A stretch of DNA of 64,000 nucleotides from Couchioplanes azureus (GTDB taxonomy: Bacteria; Actinomycetota; Actinomycetes; Mycobacteriales; Micromonosporaceae), in contig NZ_BMQY01000012.1 in the NCBI RefSeq assembly GCF_014648355.1, forward strand, positions 62,001 to 126,000, given 5' to 3'. A program made the translations under genes and the position numbers. Positions 1 to 7,382 of the stretch are shown here, in pieces (within the stretch, counting starts at the first letter, position 1; every line of letters starts with the position of its first letter). Under the pieces are notes generated by a model. That model ran no database searches and had not been told where the DNA came from. It saw only the letters and a list, made by a program, of their open reading frames with translations.

Positions 1-1
1 G

Positions 2-1426
2 CTCGACGCCGGCGCCGACCCGGCCGTCGTCGCCGCGGGCCGGGCCGAGGCGGCCGTCCTGCTCGGCTTGCCCGTCGACCTGGACGCCGCGACCGCCTCG
101 GAATCCGACGCGGCCCGGCTCGCCCTGGTCGCCGGTGCCGCCGCGGCCCATGACGGCCGAGCCGGCCGGGCGGCCGAGGCGCTGCTGAGCACCGGCCCGC
201 CCGGGCCCGTCCTGGCCGTACCGGCGCTGGTGGCCACCGGTCGACCGGAAGCGGCGCGCTCCGCGGCGACCGGCCAGGCTCCCTTGCCGTTGCGCCGCCT
301 CGCCGAGGCGACGCTGGCCGTCGGCAACCCCACGACGGCCCTGCCGCTGCTGATCGAGGCGGCCGAGGCCTACGAACAGGCGCCACCGGCGGTCACGGTC
401 CCCGACCTGCCGCACGCACTCGGCGCGCTGGTCGCGGTGACCGCCGGTGACAGCGCGACCGCCGAGTACCTGCTGGAACGGGCGCTGGACGCCGGGACCG
501 GTGGGCCCGTCGCCGGCAACCGGCACCGCACACTGCTGGCCTGGGTACGGCTGCGGGCCGGCCGGTACGACACCGCCCTCGCCGAACTCGACCGGCTGAC
601 CGGCACGTCGCTGCCGGGCCGGGAACGTCTGGCGTTCGCCTGCCTCACCGCCGGGATCGCCCGGCGCCGGGGCGACATCGCCCAGCTCCGGGCGGCGTGG
701 GCGCTCGCCGAGCCGGTGCTCGCCCGGCGTGCGGTGGACCTGTTCCACCTGGAGATGACCGAAGAACTGCTGGTGGCCGCCGCCCGGCTGCGCCACCACC
801 GGCGGATCGCGCCGGTCCTCGACGACCTGGAGGCGGTCGTCGACCGGCTCGGCCGGCCGGACGCCTGGGCGGTGTCGCTGGGCTGGATCCGGCTGCAGAT
901 CGCCGTCGTCGGCGAGGACCGGGCGGCCGCGACCGCCGCCGCGGACCACCTCGCCGGCCTCGACCCCTCGGGCCCCCGGCAGCAGGCCCAATGCCGTGCG
1001 GCCACCCGGTGGGCCGCCGCGCTGCACGGCGACGTACGCCCGGACGACGTGCTGGCGGACGCCGCCGATCTGGTCGCGGCCGACCTGCCGTGGGAGTCGT
1101 CCCGGCTGCTCGGGCACGCCGCGATCCGGACCAGCGACCCGTCGGCCGCGCGCCGGCTGCTGGAGCGCGCGCGGGAGCTGTCCCGCCCGGAGGGGACGGC
1201 GGACGAGTCACCGCAGGATGCGGGCCGGGGCGGTCTGTCCGAGCGGGAGGTGGAGGTGGCACGGCTGGTGCTTGCGGGTCGTACGCACCGTGAGATCGGG
1301 TCGCAGCTCTACCTGTCCCCGAAGACGGTGGAACACCACGTGGCCAGGATCCGTGCCAAACTCGGTGCCGCCAACCGGGCCGAGATGATCGCTGCGCTGC
1401 GGAGCCGGTTGCCGTCGGAGTCCTGA
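2..1426 (+). CDS. LuxR-type transcriptional regulator, C-terminal part (5' end outside window)
   Basis: The reading frame is open from base 2, so the gene starts upstream of the window; a TTG at 68 is only an internal candidate. Most of the visible protein is an alanine- and leucine-rich helical repeat region of the tetratricopeptide/MalT type. It ends in a LuxR-family helix-turn-helix (about the last 65 residues) with the hallmarks [24 protein letters not shown] and KLGAANRAE. This is the usual end of large ATPase-LuxR (LAL) or TPR-LuxR regulators; the ATP-binding part, if any, is not visible. It sits directly upstream of the IniB-like and dynamin-like genes on the same strand, so control of that pair is a reasonable inference. 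A hairpin follows the stop. Confidence 0.85.
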   Translation, partial: LDAGADPAVVAAGRAEAAVLLGLPVDLDAATASESDAARLALVAGAAAAHDGRAGRAAEALLSTGPPGPVLAVPALVATGRPEAARSAATGQAPLPLRRLAEATLAVGNPTTALPLLIEAAEAYEQAPPAVTVPDLPHALGALVAVTAGDSATAEYLLERALDAGTGGPVAGNRHRTLLAWVRLRAGRYDTALAELDRLTGTSLPGRERLAFACLTAGIARRRGDIAQLRAAWALAEPVLARRAVDLFHLEMTEELLVAAARLRHHRRIAPVLDDLEAVVDRLGRPDAWAVSLGWIRLQIAVVGEDRAAATAAADHLAGLDPSGPRQQAQCRAATRWAAALHGDVRPDDVLADAADLVAADLPWESSRLLGHAAIRTSDPSAARRLLERARELSRPEGTADESPQDAGRGGLSEREVEVARLVLAGRTHREIGSQLYLSPKTVEHHVARIRAKLGAANRAEMIAALRSRLPSES

Positions 1427-1440
1427 CCGGGCCCCCCTAA

Positions 1441-1461
1441 CCCCCTCCGGCCGGAAGGGGG
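1441..1461 (+). terminator. Hairpin after the LuxR gene
   Basis: CCCCCTCCGG is followed immediately by CCGGAAGGGGG, complementary arms with one bulged A. It lies 14 bases after the LuxR stop and before the IniB-like gene. There is no T-run, as is common in actinomycetes. It could equally be a 5'-leader structure of the next gene. Confidence 0.45.
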
Positions 1462-1545
1462 AAAGCCCCGATGCGAGGCATGGTCGGCAACCCGCAGGCT
1501 TGCTCATGTCCGACCACCGGGGCGGGCCCGAGCACAGGAGAAGTC

Positions 1546-3144
1546 ATGGCCGTTGAAGTAACCCCGCTGATCATCGACAACATCCGGGCGTTGTTCGAGA
1601 AGGTGTTCAGCAGCGACGCGGAGACCGCGAAGTTCCTCGCCGACCCGGCCGGCGCCTTCGCCGCCAACGACATCGACGCCGAGTCGCTCAATGCGGTCGA
1701 CATCGACCAGGTCGTCGCGGATGCGGCCTACGGCGGCGACGGCGCCGCGAGCGGTGGCTACAGCGGCGGCTACACCGGCAGTGGCAGCGGTGGCGGCTTC
1801 AGCGGTGGCAGCAACGCCGGCGGCTTCAGCGGTGGCGGCAGCGGTGGTGGAGCGGCCGCGAGCGGCGGTGCCGCCTCGGCGCCGGCCCCGCAGGCCGTGC
1901 AGCAGGTCACCCAGGTCACGCAGACCTTCACCACCCAGAACCTGATCGAGAACACGCAGACCTTCACCGACAACTCCACCAGCATCGACAACTCGGTGGA
2001 CGTCGACGTGGACGGTGCGGTTCTCGGCGACATCGACATCGACGCCACCAACCTCAACCAGACCGGTGACGGCAACGTGGGCACCACCGGCGCCGGTGAC
2101 GTCAACGCCGCCACCGGCGACGGGGCGGTGGCCCAGCAGGGCGACGGGGACCAGGTCGCCGCGACCGGCGGCTCGGTGGCGGCGGGCGGCACCGCGGTCG
2201 GGGTCACCGGCGACAACTCGTCGGCGGAGGTCGTCGGCGGCGACAAGGTCACCACGGGTGACGGCTCCGTGGTCGGCACCGGCAGCGGCGACGTGCTCGG
2301 CGCGACCGGCGACGGTGCGTTCGTCGGCAACGCGGCCAACGGCGACGTGGTCGGCAACACCGGCGACAACGCGGTGACGGCGGGCGGCGACATCTCCGGC
2401 GCGGTCAACACCGGGATCAACTCCGGGGTGCAGGCGAACGGCGACGTCGACAAGGCGATCCTGGGCGACAACTTCGGCATCGTCGGCGACGACGTGGACA
2501 AGGCGGTCGTCGGGGACGGCAACCAGTCCGCTCAGTTCGACATCGACACCAGCGGCGGCGCCGGCGGCACCGCCAACGGCACCGGAGGCGCCGGCGGCAT
2601 CGGCGGCGACGCCTCCGCCGACGGCGGAAACGGCGCCGGCGGCGCGGCCGGCACCGGGGTCGGCCTCGGGGTGGGCGTCGGGCTCCGCGGCAGCGGCGAC
2701 GGGCGCGGCCAGGGCATCGGTGGCGACGGCGGCGACGGCGGCGACGGCGGCACCGCCGTCGGTGGCAGCGCCGCGGGCGGTGCCGGTGTGGGCGGCAACG
2801 CCGGCGGCGGCGCCGGTGGCGCGGTGGGCCCGATCAACTTCAACTTCGGTGGGGGCAGCCAGACCAACGTCTCCGGCTCCCGGGTGGAGGACTCGTCGGT
2901 GTCCGGCAGCGGCAACGCGGCCACGACGCAGGACTCGTTCAACGACCAGTCGACGAACGACTCCTTCAACGACCAGTCCACGAACGACTCGTTCAACGAC
3001 CAGTCCGCCGATGACTCGTTCAACACCGACGACTCGATCCAGGCCGACGACTCGCTCATCATCCGCGAGTCCGCCGACAACTTCACCGGGAACGGCCGCG
3101 ACGCGCTGGACGGCGCCGACGCGGACGCGAGCCCCGCGGCCTGA
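1546..3144 (+). CDS. IniB-like glycine-rich protein
   Basis: 532 aa from the ATG at 1546, preceded by AGGAG; an upstream in-frame start at 1471 would add 25 unconvincing residues. Residues 1-65 (VTPLIIDNIRALFEKVF..., LADPAGAFAANDID) match the short helical domain at the start of IniB of the mycobacterial isoniazid-inducible iniBAC locus. Next comes a Gly/Ser-rich linker, then about 250 residues of short irregular repeats built on TGDG-x-V and GD(V/I), which could form a beta-roll. A second Gly-rich block and a C-terminal set of DSFNDQSTN repeats follow. No signal peptide is evident. The next gene encodes a dynamin GTPase, the same order as iniB-iniA. In mycobacteria the locus responds to cell-envelope stress; that role here is inference. 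Confidence 0.75.
   Translation: MAVEVTPLIIDNIRALFEKVFSSDAETAKFLADPAGAFAANDIDAESLNAVDIDQVVADAAYGGDGAASGGYSGGYTGSGSGGGFSGGSNAGGFSGGGSGGGAAASGGAASAPAPQAVQQVTQVTQTFTTQNLIENTQTFTDNSTSIDNSVDVDVDGAVLGDIDIDATNLNQTGDGNVGTTGAGDVNAATGDGAVAQQGDGDQVAATGGSVAAGGTAVGVTGDNSSAEVVGGDKVTTGDGSVVGTGSGDVLGATGDGAFVGNAANGDVVGNTGDNAVTAGGDISGAVNTGINSGVQANGDVDKAILGDNFGIVGDDVDKAVVGDGNQSAQFDIDTSGGAGGTANGTGGAGGIGGDASADGGNGAGGAAGTGVGLGVGVGLRGSGDGRGQGIGGDGGDGGDGGTAVGGSAAGGAGVGGNAGGGAGGAVGPINFNFGGGSQTNVSGSRVEDSSVSGSGNAATTQDSFNDQSTNDSFNDQSTNDSFNDQSADDSFNTDDSIQADDSLIIRESADNFTGNGRDALDGADADASPAA
2932..3024 (+). repeat. 27-bp tandem repeat encoding DSFNDQSTN
   Basis: Three near-identical 27-base units and a degenerate fourth, within the end of the IniB-like gene, encode DSFNDQS(T/A)(N/D). 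In-frame units suggest expansion by slippage. Confidence 0.8.
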
Positions 3145-3297
3145 TCCCAGACCGGGGGAACCGGCAGATACCGGGCATCGGGCCGGTGAGCACACCGTGG
3201 CGTGGCGGGTCGGTGGACCTGCCACGCCACACTCGCGAGCGGGCCATGGCCGGCCGGCCCCGGTCCGCCGTACCCTTCGTGACCGGGAGGAACGACG

Positions 3298-5112
3298 TTG
3301 ACCACCACCACGGCACCGCCGGACGCCGGCGACACGCTACGACGGGCGACCGAGATCGTCGACCTCGCGCACCGCGCCTGCGAGGCGTACGGCCGCGCGG
3401 ACCTCGGCAGCCGGCTCGCCGCCGTCCGCGCCACGCTGGCCGACCCGGCGGTGCACATCGTCGTCGTGGGCGAGTTCAAGCAGGGCAAGAGCTCGCTGGT
3501 GAACGCGCTGGTCGGCACCAGGGTCTGCCCGGTCAACGACGACGTCGCCACCGCCCTGCCGACCTACGTGCGCTACGGCAAGGAGCCGTCCGCCGAGGTG
3601 CTCCTCGACGAGGTCCCGCCCCGCCGCGAGCCGGTGCCCGTCGACCGGGTCCGGGAGTTCGTCCTGGAGAAGGACGCCGGAGGCGCGGTGGACGGCGTGA
3701 CCGGGGTCGAGGTCCGGCTGCCGCGCCAGCTGCTCTCCAGCGGCCTGGTCATCGTCGACACCCCGGGGGTCGGCGGCCTCGGCTCGATGCACTCGGCGGC
3801 CAGCCTGACCGCGGCGTCCATGGCCGACGCGCTGCTGTTCGTCACCGACGCGGCTCAGGAACTCACCCGCAGCGAGCTGGATTTCCTGCGCCAGGCCCGC
3901 GAGGTGTGCCCGACCGCGGTGTGCGTGCTCACCAAGACCGACTTCTATCCGTACTGGCGCAAGATCCGTGACCTCGACGCGGGACATCTGCGCGACCTCG
4001 GGGAGATGCCCATCCTCCCCGTCTCGTCCGATCTCCGCCTGCGTGCCGTCGCCGCCGGCGACAAGGACCTCAACGCCGAATCCGGGTTTCCGGACCTGGT
4101 CAAGTTCGTCGCCCAGCGGGTCTCCGGCGGAGCGACCGCCCGGGTTGCCGCCCAGGCGGGCGCGACGGTCGTCGGGATCTGCGAGCAGATCGAGAGCCAG
4201 TTCGAGGCGGAACGGGCCGCGCTCGCGGACCCGGCCGCCGCGGCCCGGGTGATGGACGACCTCACCAGGGTGAAGACCCGCGTGGAAGCGCTCAAGGCCG
4301 CCGCGGCGAAGTGGCAGCAGACCCTCGGCGACGGCATCGCCGACCTCAACGCCGACATCGACCACGACCTGCGCGGCCGGATCCGCCGGCTGGTGGAGGA
4401 GGCCGACGCGGAGATCGAGGCGGGCGACCCGGCCGACACCTGGGACGAGACCGAACGGTGGCTCAAAGCCCGGGTCTCCGAGGAGCTGGTGGCCAACTAC
4501 ATGATGCTGCGGGACCGGGCGGTCGGGCTCAGCGACGACGTGGCGGCCCACTTCGAGGAGGCCGCGGGGCAGATCCTGCGCCAGGTCGCGATCGCCGACC
4601 CGCTGCCGCTGGCCGGCACCGCCCAGGTCGAGCACAAGATCGACCTGGCCAGGATGAACCGCCGGAAACAGGCGATGGTGGCACTCAAGAGTGCCTACGG
4701 CGGCGCGCTCATGTTCACCATGCTCGGGACGCTGACCGGCATCGCCCTCGGCCCGATCGGCATCGGGATCGGCCTGGTGATGGGCCGCAAGGGCCTGCGC
4801 GAGGAGAAGAAGCGGCAACGGACGAACCGGCAGAACCAGGCCCGGAACGCGATCCGCCGCTACTGCGACGAGGTCACCTTCCTGATGACCAAGGACTCGC
4901 GGGACACCCTGCGCCGGATCCAGCGTCAGCTCCGGGACCACTACAGCGGCCTGGCCGACGAGCTGGCCCGGTCGAACGCGAAGGCGCTGAGCGCCGCGTC
5001 GGAGGCGGCTCAGCGCACCGCCGCCGAGCGCGAGAGCCGGCTGCGCGATCTGACGGCCGAGCAGGAACGCCTGCGGCAGTTGCGGGAGTACGCCGCGGCG
5101 CTCATCTCGTGA
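3298..5112 (+). CDS. Dynamin-family GTPase (IniA-like)
   Basis: 604 aa from a TTG start preceded by GGGAGGAACGAC. The G domain shows the P-loop GEFKQGKSS (about residues 58-66), the G3 motif DTPG (about 154) and the G4 motif TKTD (about 212). A long helical stalk follows, with a hydrophobic segment around residues 468-497 (Gly/Ile-rich, TLTGIALGPIGIGIG) that could serve as membrane paddle. The C-terminus is coiled-coil-like. Bacterial dynamin-like proteins remodel or protect membranes; IniA of mycobacteria does so under isoniazid or ethambutol stress. The gene lies 153 bases after the IniB-like gene, and only one dynamin gene is present, unlike iniA plus iniC. It ends convergently with the next gene, 11 bases apart. 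Confidence 0.88.
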   Translation: MTTTTAPPDAGDTLRRATEIVDLAHRACEAYGRADLGSRLAAVRATLADPAVHIVVVGEFKQGKSSLVNALVGTRVCPVNDDVATALPTYVRYGKEPSAEVLLDEVPPRREPVPVDRVREFVLEKDAGGAVDGVTGVEVRLPRQLLSSGLVIVDTPGVGGLGSMHSAASLTAASMADALLFVTDAAQELTRSELDFLRQAREVCPTAVCVLTKTDFYPYWRKIRDLDAGHLRDLGEMPILPVSSDLRLRAVAAGDKDLNAESGFPDLVKFVAQRVSGGATARVAAQAGATVVGICEQIESQFEAERAALADPAAAARVMDDLTRVKTRVEALKAAAAKWQQTLGDGIADLNADIDHDLRGRIRRLVEEADAEIEAGDPADTWDETERWLKARVSEELVANYMMLRDRAVGLSDDVAAHFEEAAGQILRQVAIADPLPLAGTAQVEHKIDLARMNRRKQAMVALKSAYGGALMFTMLGTLTGIALGPIGIGIGLVMGRKGLREEKKRQRTNRQNQARNAIRRYCDEVTFLMTKDSRDTLRRIQRQLRDHYSGLADELARSNAKALSAASEAAQRTAAERESRLRDLTAEQERLRQLREYAAALIS

Positions 5113-5123
5113 CCCGGCCGGCC

Positions 5124-5747
5124 TCAGGCGCCGTCGACGTCGTCGATCTCCGGGGCATCCGCGGGCAGCGACGGCATCGCCCACAGCCCGGCCGCCGGCG
5201 ACGGCACGTCCTCGGCTTCCGGCAGGTCATGCAGCTCGGCGTCGCCGACCGGCTCCGGCTCCGGTGCCACGGCACCGAAGGCGGTGTCGTCCACCGGCAC
5301 GCCCGCGACGTCGTGGCCATGACCGAAGGCCGTGTCCATCGGCAACCCCGGGTGCTCGACGGGCATGCCGGCGGCGGCGGAGCCCTGCCCGTCCGGCAGA
5401 TGCGCCTCGCCGGCCCCGAGGGGCGGATCGATCTCGGGCATCGCCGGGGTCGCACTCTCGTCGAGATCCGCCGCGGGGGCCGTGGCGAGAAGATCGAGCA
5501 AGTTGCCGATGTCACCTGCCGCGGTGTCGCCCTCGACGATCGGACCGTGCGCCCGGACGAACGGGGCCAGATGCTCGGCGACCTCGGCCCGGGCGGTGTC
5601 GGCGAAACTGACCACGGCCTCGGCGAGGAGCTCCTGCGGCAGGTCCGGGTATCCGCCGTCCCGGAGCACGGCGGAGAGGTCGCCCGGGGTCCCGGCAGCG
5701 CCGGTCAACCCCGCGAAGATCTCGTGAAGGGAGCGCGCCGGTGCCAT
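5124..5747 (-). CDS. Acidic hypothetical protein convergent to the dynamin gene
   Basis: 207 aa from the ATG at 5747 (MAPARSLHEIFAGL); a longer frame extends upstream but looks non-coding. The first 85 residues are ordered and helical (PDLPQELLAEAVVSFADTA). The remainder is Pro/Asp/Glu-rich and probably disordered. No signal peptide or membrane segment is seen. I do not recognise a named family. The placement beside the iniB/iniA-like pair suggests a function in the same process, but this is positional inference only. Confidence 0.6.
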   Translation of the reverse strand: MAPARSLHEIFAGLTGAAGTPGDLSAVLRDGGYPDLPQELLAEAVVSFADTARAEVAEHLAPFVRAHGPIVEGDTAAGDIGNLLDLLATAPAADLDESATPAMPEIDPPLGAGEAHLPDGQGSAAAGMPVEHPGLPMDTAFGHGHDVAGVPVDDTAFGAVAPEPEPVGDAELHDLPEAEDVPSPAAGLWAMPSLPADAPEIDDVDGA

Positions 5748-5920
5748 GTACCTACTGTAAGGAGAACGCCACCGGTACGGGCAAGGGGGACATCCCCCGG
5801 CCGTCCCCCTAACGCCCGCATGACCGATATCGATCGCTGCTGCCGCGGTGCGGCCGTCCGGCTTGAACGGGCGCCCGGTGGGCCCTATCCTCCGTCCGAG
5901 CCGAACCCTGGGAGTGACGA

Positions 5921-6934
5921 ATGACCGGCCGCACCATGACGTTCCTGGCCAGCGTGGCAGCACTCGGTGTCGCCGGGGTCGTCCTGTCCACCACCGCCAG
6001 CGCGGCCGAGGAACCGAACACCGCGCCGGAAGGTGCACACAAGCTTTCCACCTACCGCATCTGGCCCGGTCAGACGACCGTACTGACGGTCCTCTCGGTG
6101 AGCGACGACAGGACGCCGCCGGCGGGGATCACCCAGACCATCGACTGGGGCGACGGCTCGGCCCCGCAGGTCGTCGCCGGTGACGTGACCGAGATCCCGC
6201 ACTCCTACCGGACAGCGGGGACGTTCACGCCCAGAGTGATCCTCTCCGACGGCGTCCTCACGTCCCAGGCCGGGCGGCAGACCCCCGGATACGTCACGGT
6301 GTCGGCGCCGGTGGGCGGATACCGGGTGAAGCAGACGTCGGCCTGGGCCGGAACGGCCGCAGGTCTTCGGCACCACGCCTCCGACGACACCGACACGGTC
6401 CGGATCTGGTGGGGTGACGGGCAGTCCAGCACGGTCGAGGCCAGCCTGTCCGAGGCCACGGCCGCGCACGTCTACACCAAGGCCGGCACGTTCGCGGTGA
6501 CGGCGGCCCCGGCCAACGAGTTCGGCGTCGCCACGCCGCAGAGCGCCGGCACGATCACCGTCCGGATCGACGCCACGCGGCCGGTGGTCACCCTGACGAA
6601 GCCCTCGACACCGAGCAAGGCGGCATCCTGGGCCACGCTGCGCGGCAAGGCCGGCGACACCGGGACAGGCGTGCGCGCCGTGCACCTGACCGCGATCGAG
6701 AAGCGCGGTTCTTCCTGGTACTACTACACCGGCACGACGTGGGTGAAGGCCACCTCCGAGCGCACCGCGGCCGCGAAGGCCAAGGTCGTGACGATCACCC
6801 CCGCAGCGTCCGGCGCCTGGAGTGTCAAGATCAAAGGTTTGACGAAGGGAACGGTCCGCTTCTCCTGCACCGCCGTCGACCGGGTTGGAAACCGCTCCGC
6901 CGCCAAGCTCACCACCCAGACCCTGAACGCCTGA
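5921..6934 (+). CDS. Secreted PKD-domain protein
   Basis: 337 aa with a Sec signal peptide (hydrophobic stretch about residues 6-24, cleavage near ASAA). Two PKD-like (polycystic kidney disease, Ig-fold) modules follow, seen by DWGDGSAP with HSYRTAGTFT and WWGDGQSS with HVYTKAGTFAV. The last third is a further Ig-like domain of the kind common at the end of actinomycete surface proteins. PKD domains mediate protein or carbohydrate contacts; no catalytic domain is present. The start is preceded by GGGAGTGACGA. It appears monocistronic. Confidence 0.8.
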   Translation: MTGRTMTFLASVAALGVAGVVLSTTASAAEEPNTAPEGAHKLSTYRIWPGQTTVLTVLSVSDDRTPPAGITQTIDWGDGSAPQVVAGDVTEIPHSYRTAGTFTPRVILSDGVLTSQAGRQTPGYVTVSAPVGGYRVKQTSAWAGTAAGLRHHASDDTDTVRIWWGDGQSSTVEASLSEATAAHVYTKAGTFAVTAAPANEFGVATPQSAGTITVRIDATRPVVTLTKPSTPSKAASWATLRGKAGDTGTGVRAVHLTAIEKRGSSWYYYTGTTWVKATSERTAAAKAKVVTITPAASGAWSVKIKGLTKGTVRFSCTAVDRVGNRSAAKLTTQTLNA

Positions 6935-6951
6935 ACGCCCCTTTCTGTCCA

Positions 6952-6974
6952 CCGACAAGCCTGTTTGTTGTCGG
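6952..6974 (+). terminator. Possible terminator after the PKD gene
   Basis: Perfect 7-base inverted repeat CCGACAA/TTGTCGG with a 9-base loop, 17 bases after the stop codon. The remainder of the gap up to 7382 holds no convincing gene and presumably carries the promoter of the following regulator. Confidence 0.45.
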
Positions 6975-7382
6975 CCGTCGGAACCGGCGCCGGCAACCGT
7001 ACGGACGATTGCCCCGCTGACCGATCGGCGAGGACAACCGCAGCTCGGCCGGTACGCCGCCGGCCATTTCCCCGACCGCGCCACGAATCGGCGGAACCGC
7101 CGTAAACGGAGCCTTTGGCGCGGTCTGCAAATACTTCGACTTCGCCCCGGACCCGGCCGCGCCGGCCCACATCTGCCCAATTGGCGACAGCCTTTCCGCC
7201 GCGCACGGGACTAAATTGGAGCACCACGGGCCGCGACGGCGTGTTGTTGCCGGATGCGCTTCGCGATAGCGCCGGACAACGCATGGGGGAATCGCATGAC
7301 CAGATCACATCGCCGCGTCCTGACTGCTGCGGCGCCTCTCGTCCGCTGACCGGTTCCTCCCCACCAGGCAAGGGAAGCCGTT

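Noticed and set aside
1504-3225. Very long minus-strand open frame opposite the IniB-like gene
   Set aside because: It mirrors the glycine-rich repeats of the plus-strand gene, where stop codons are rare on the opposite strand; no ribosome site and no recognisable domain.
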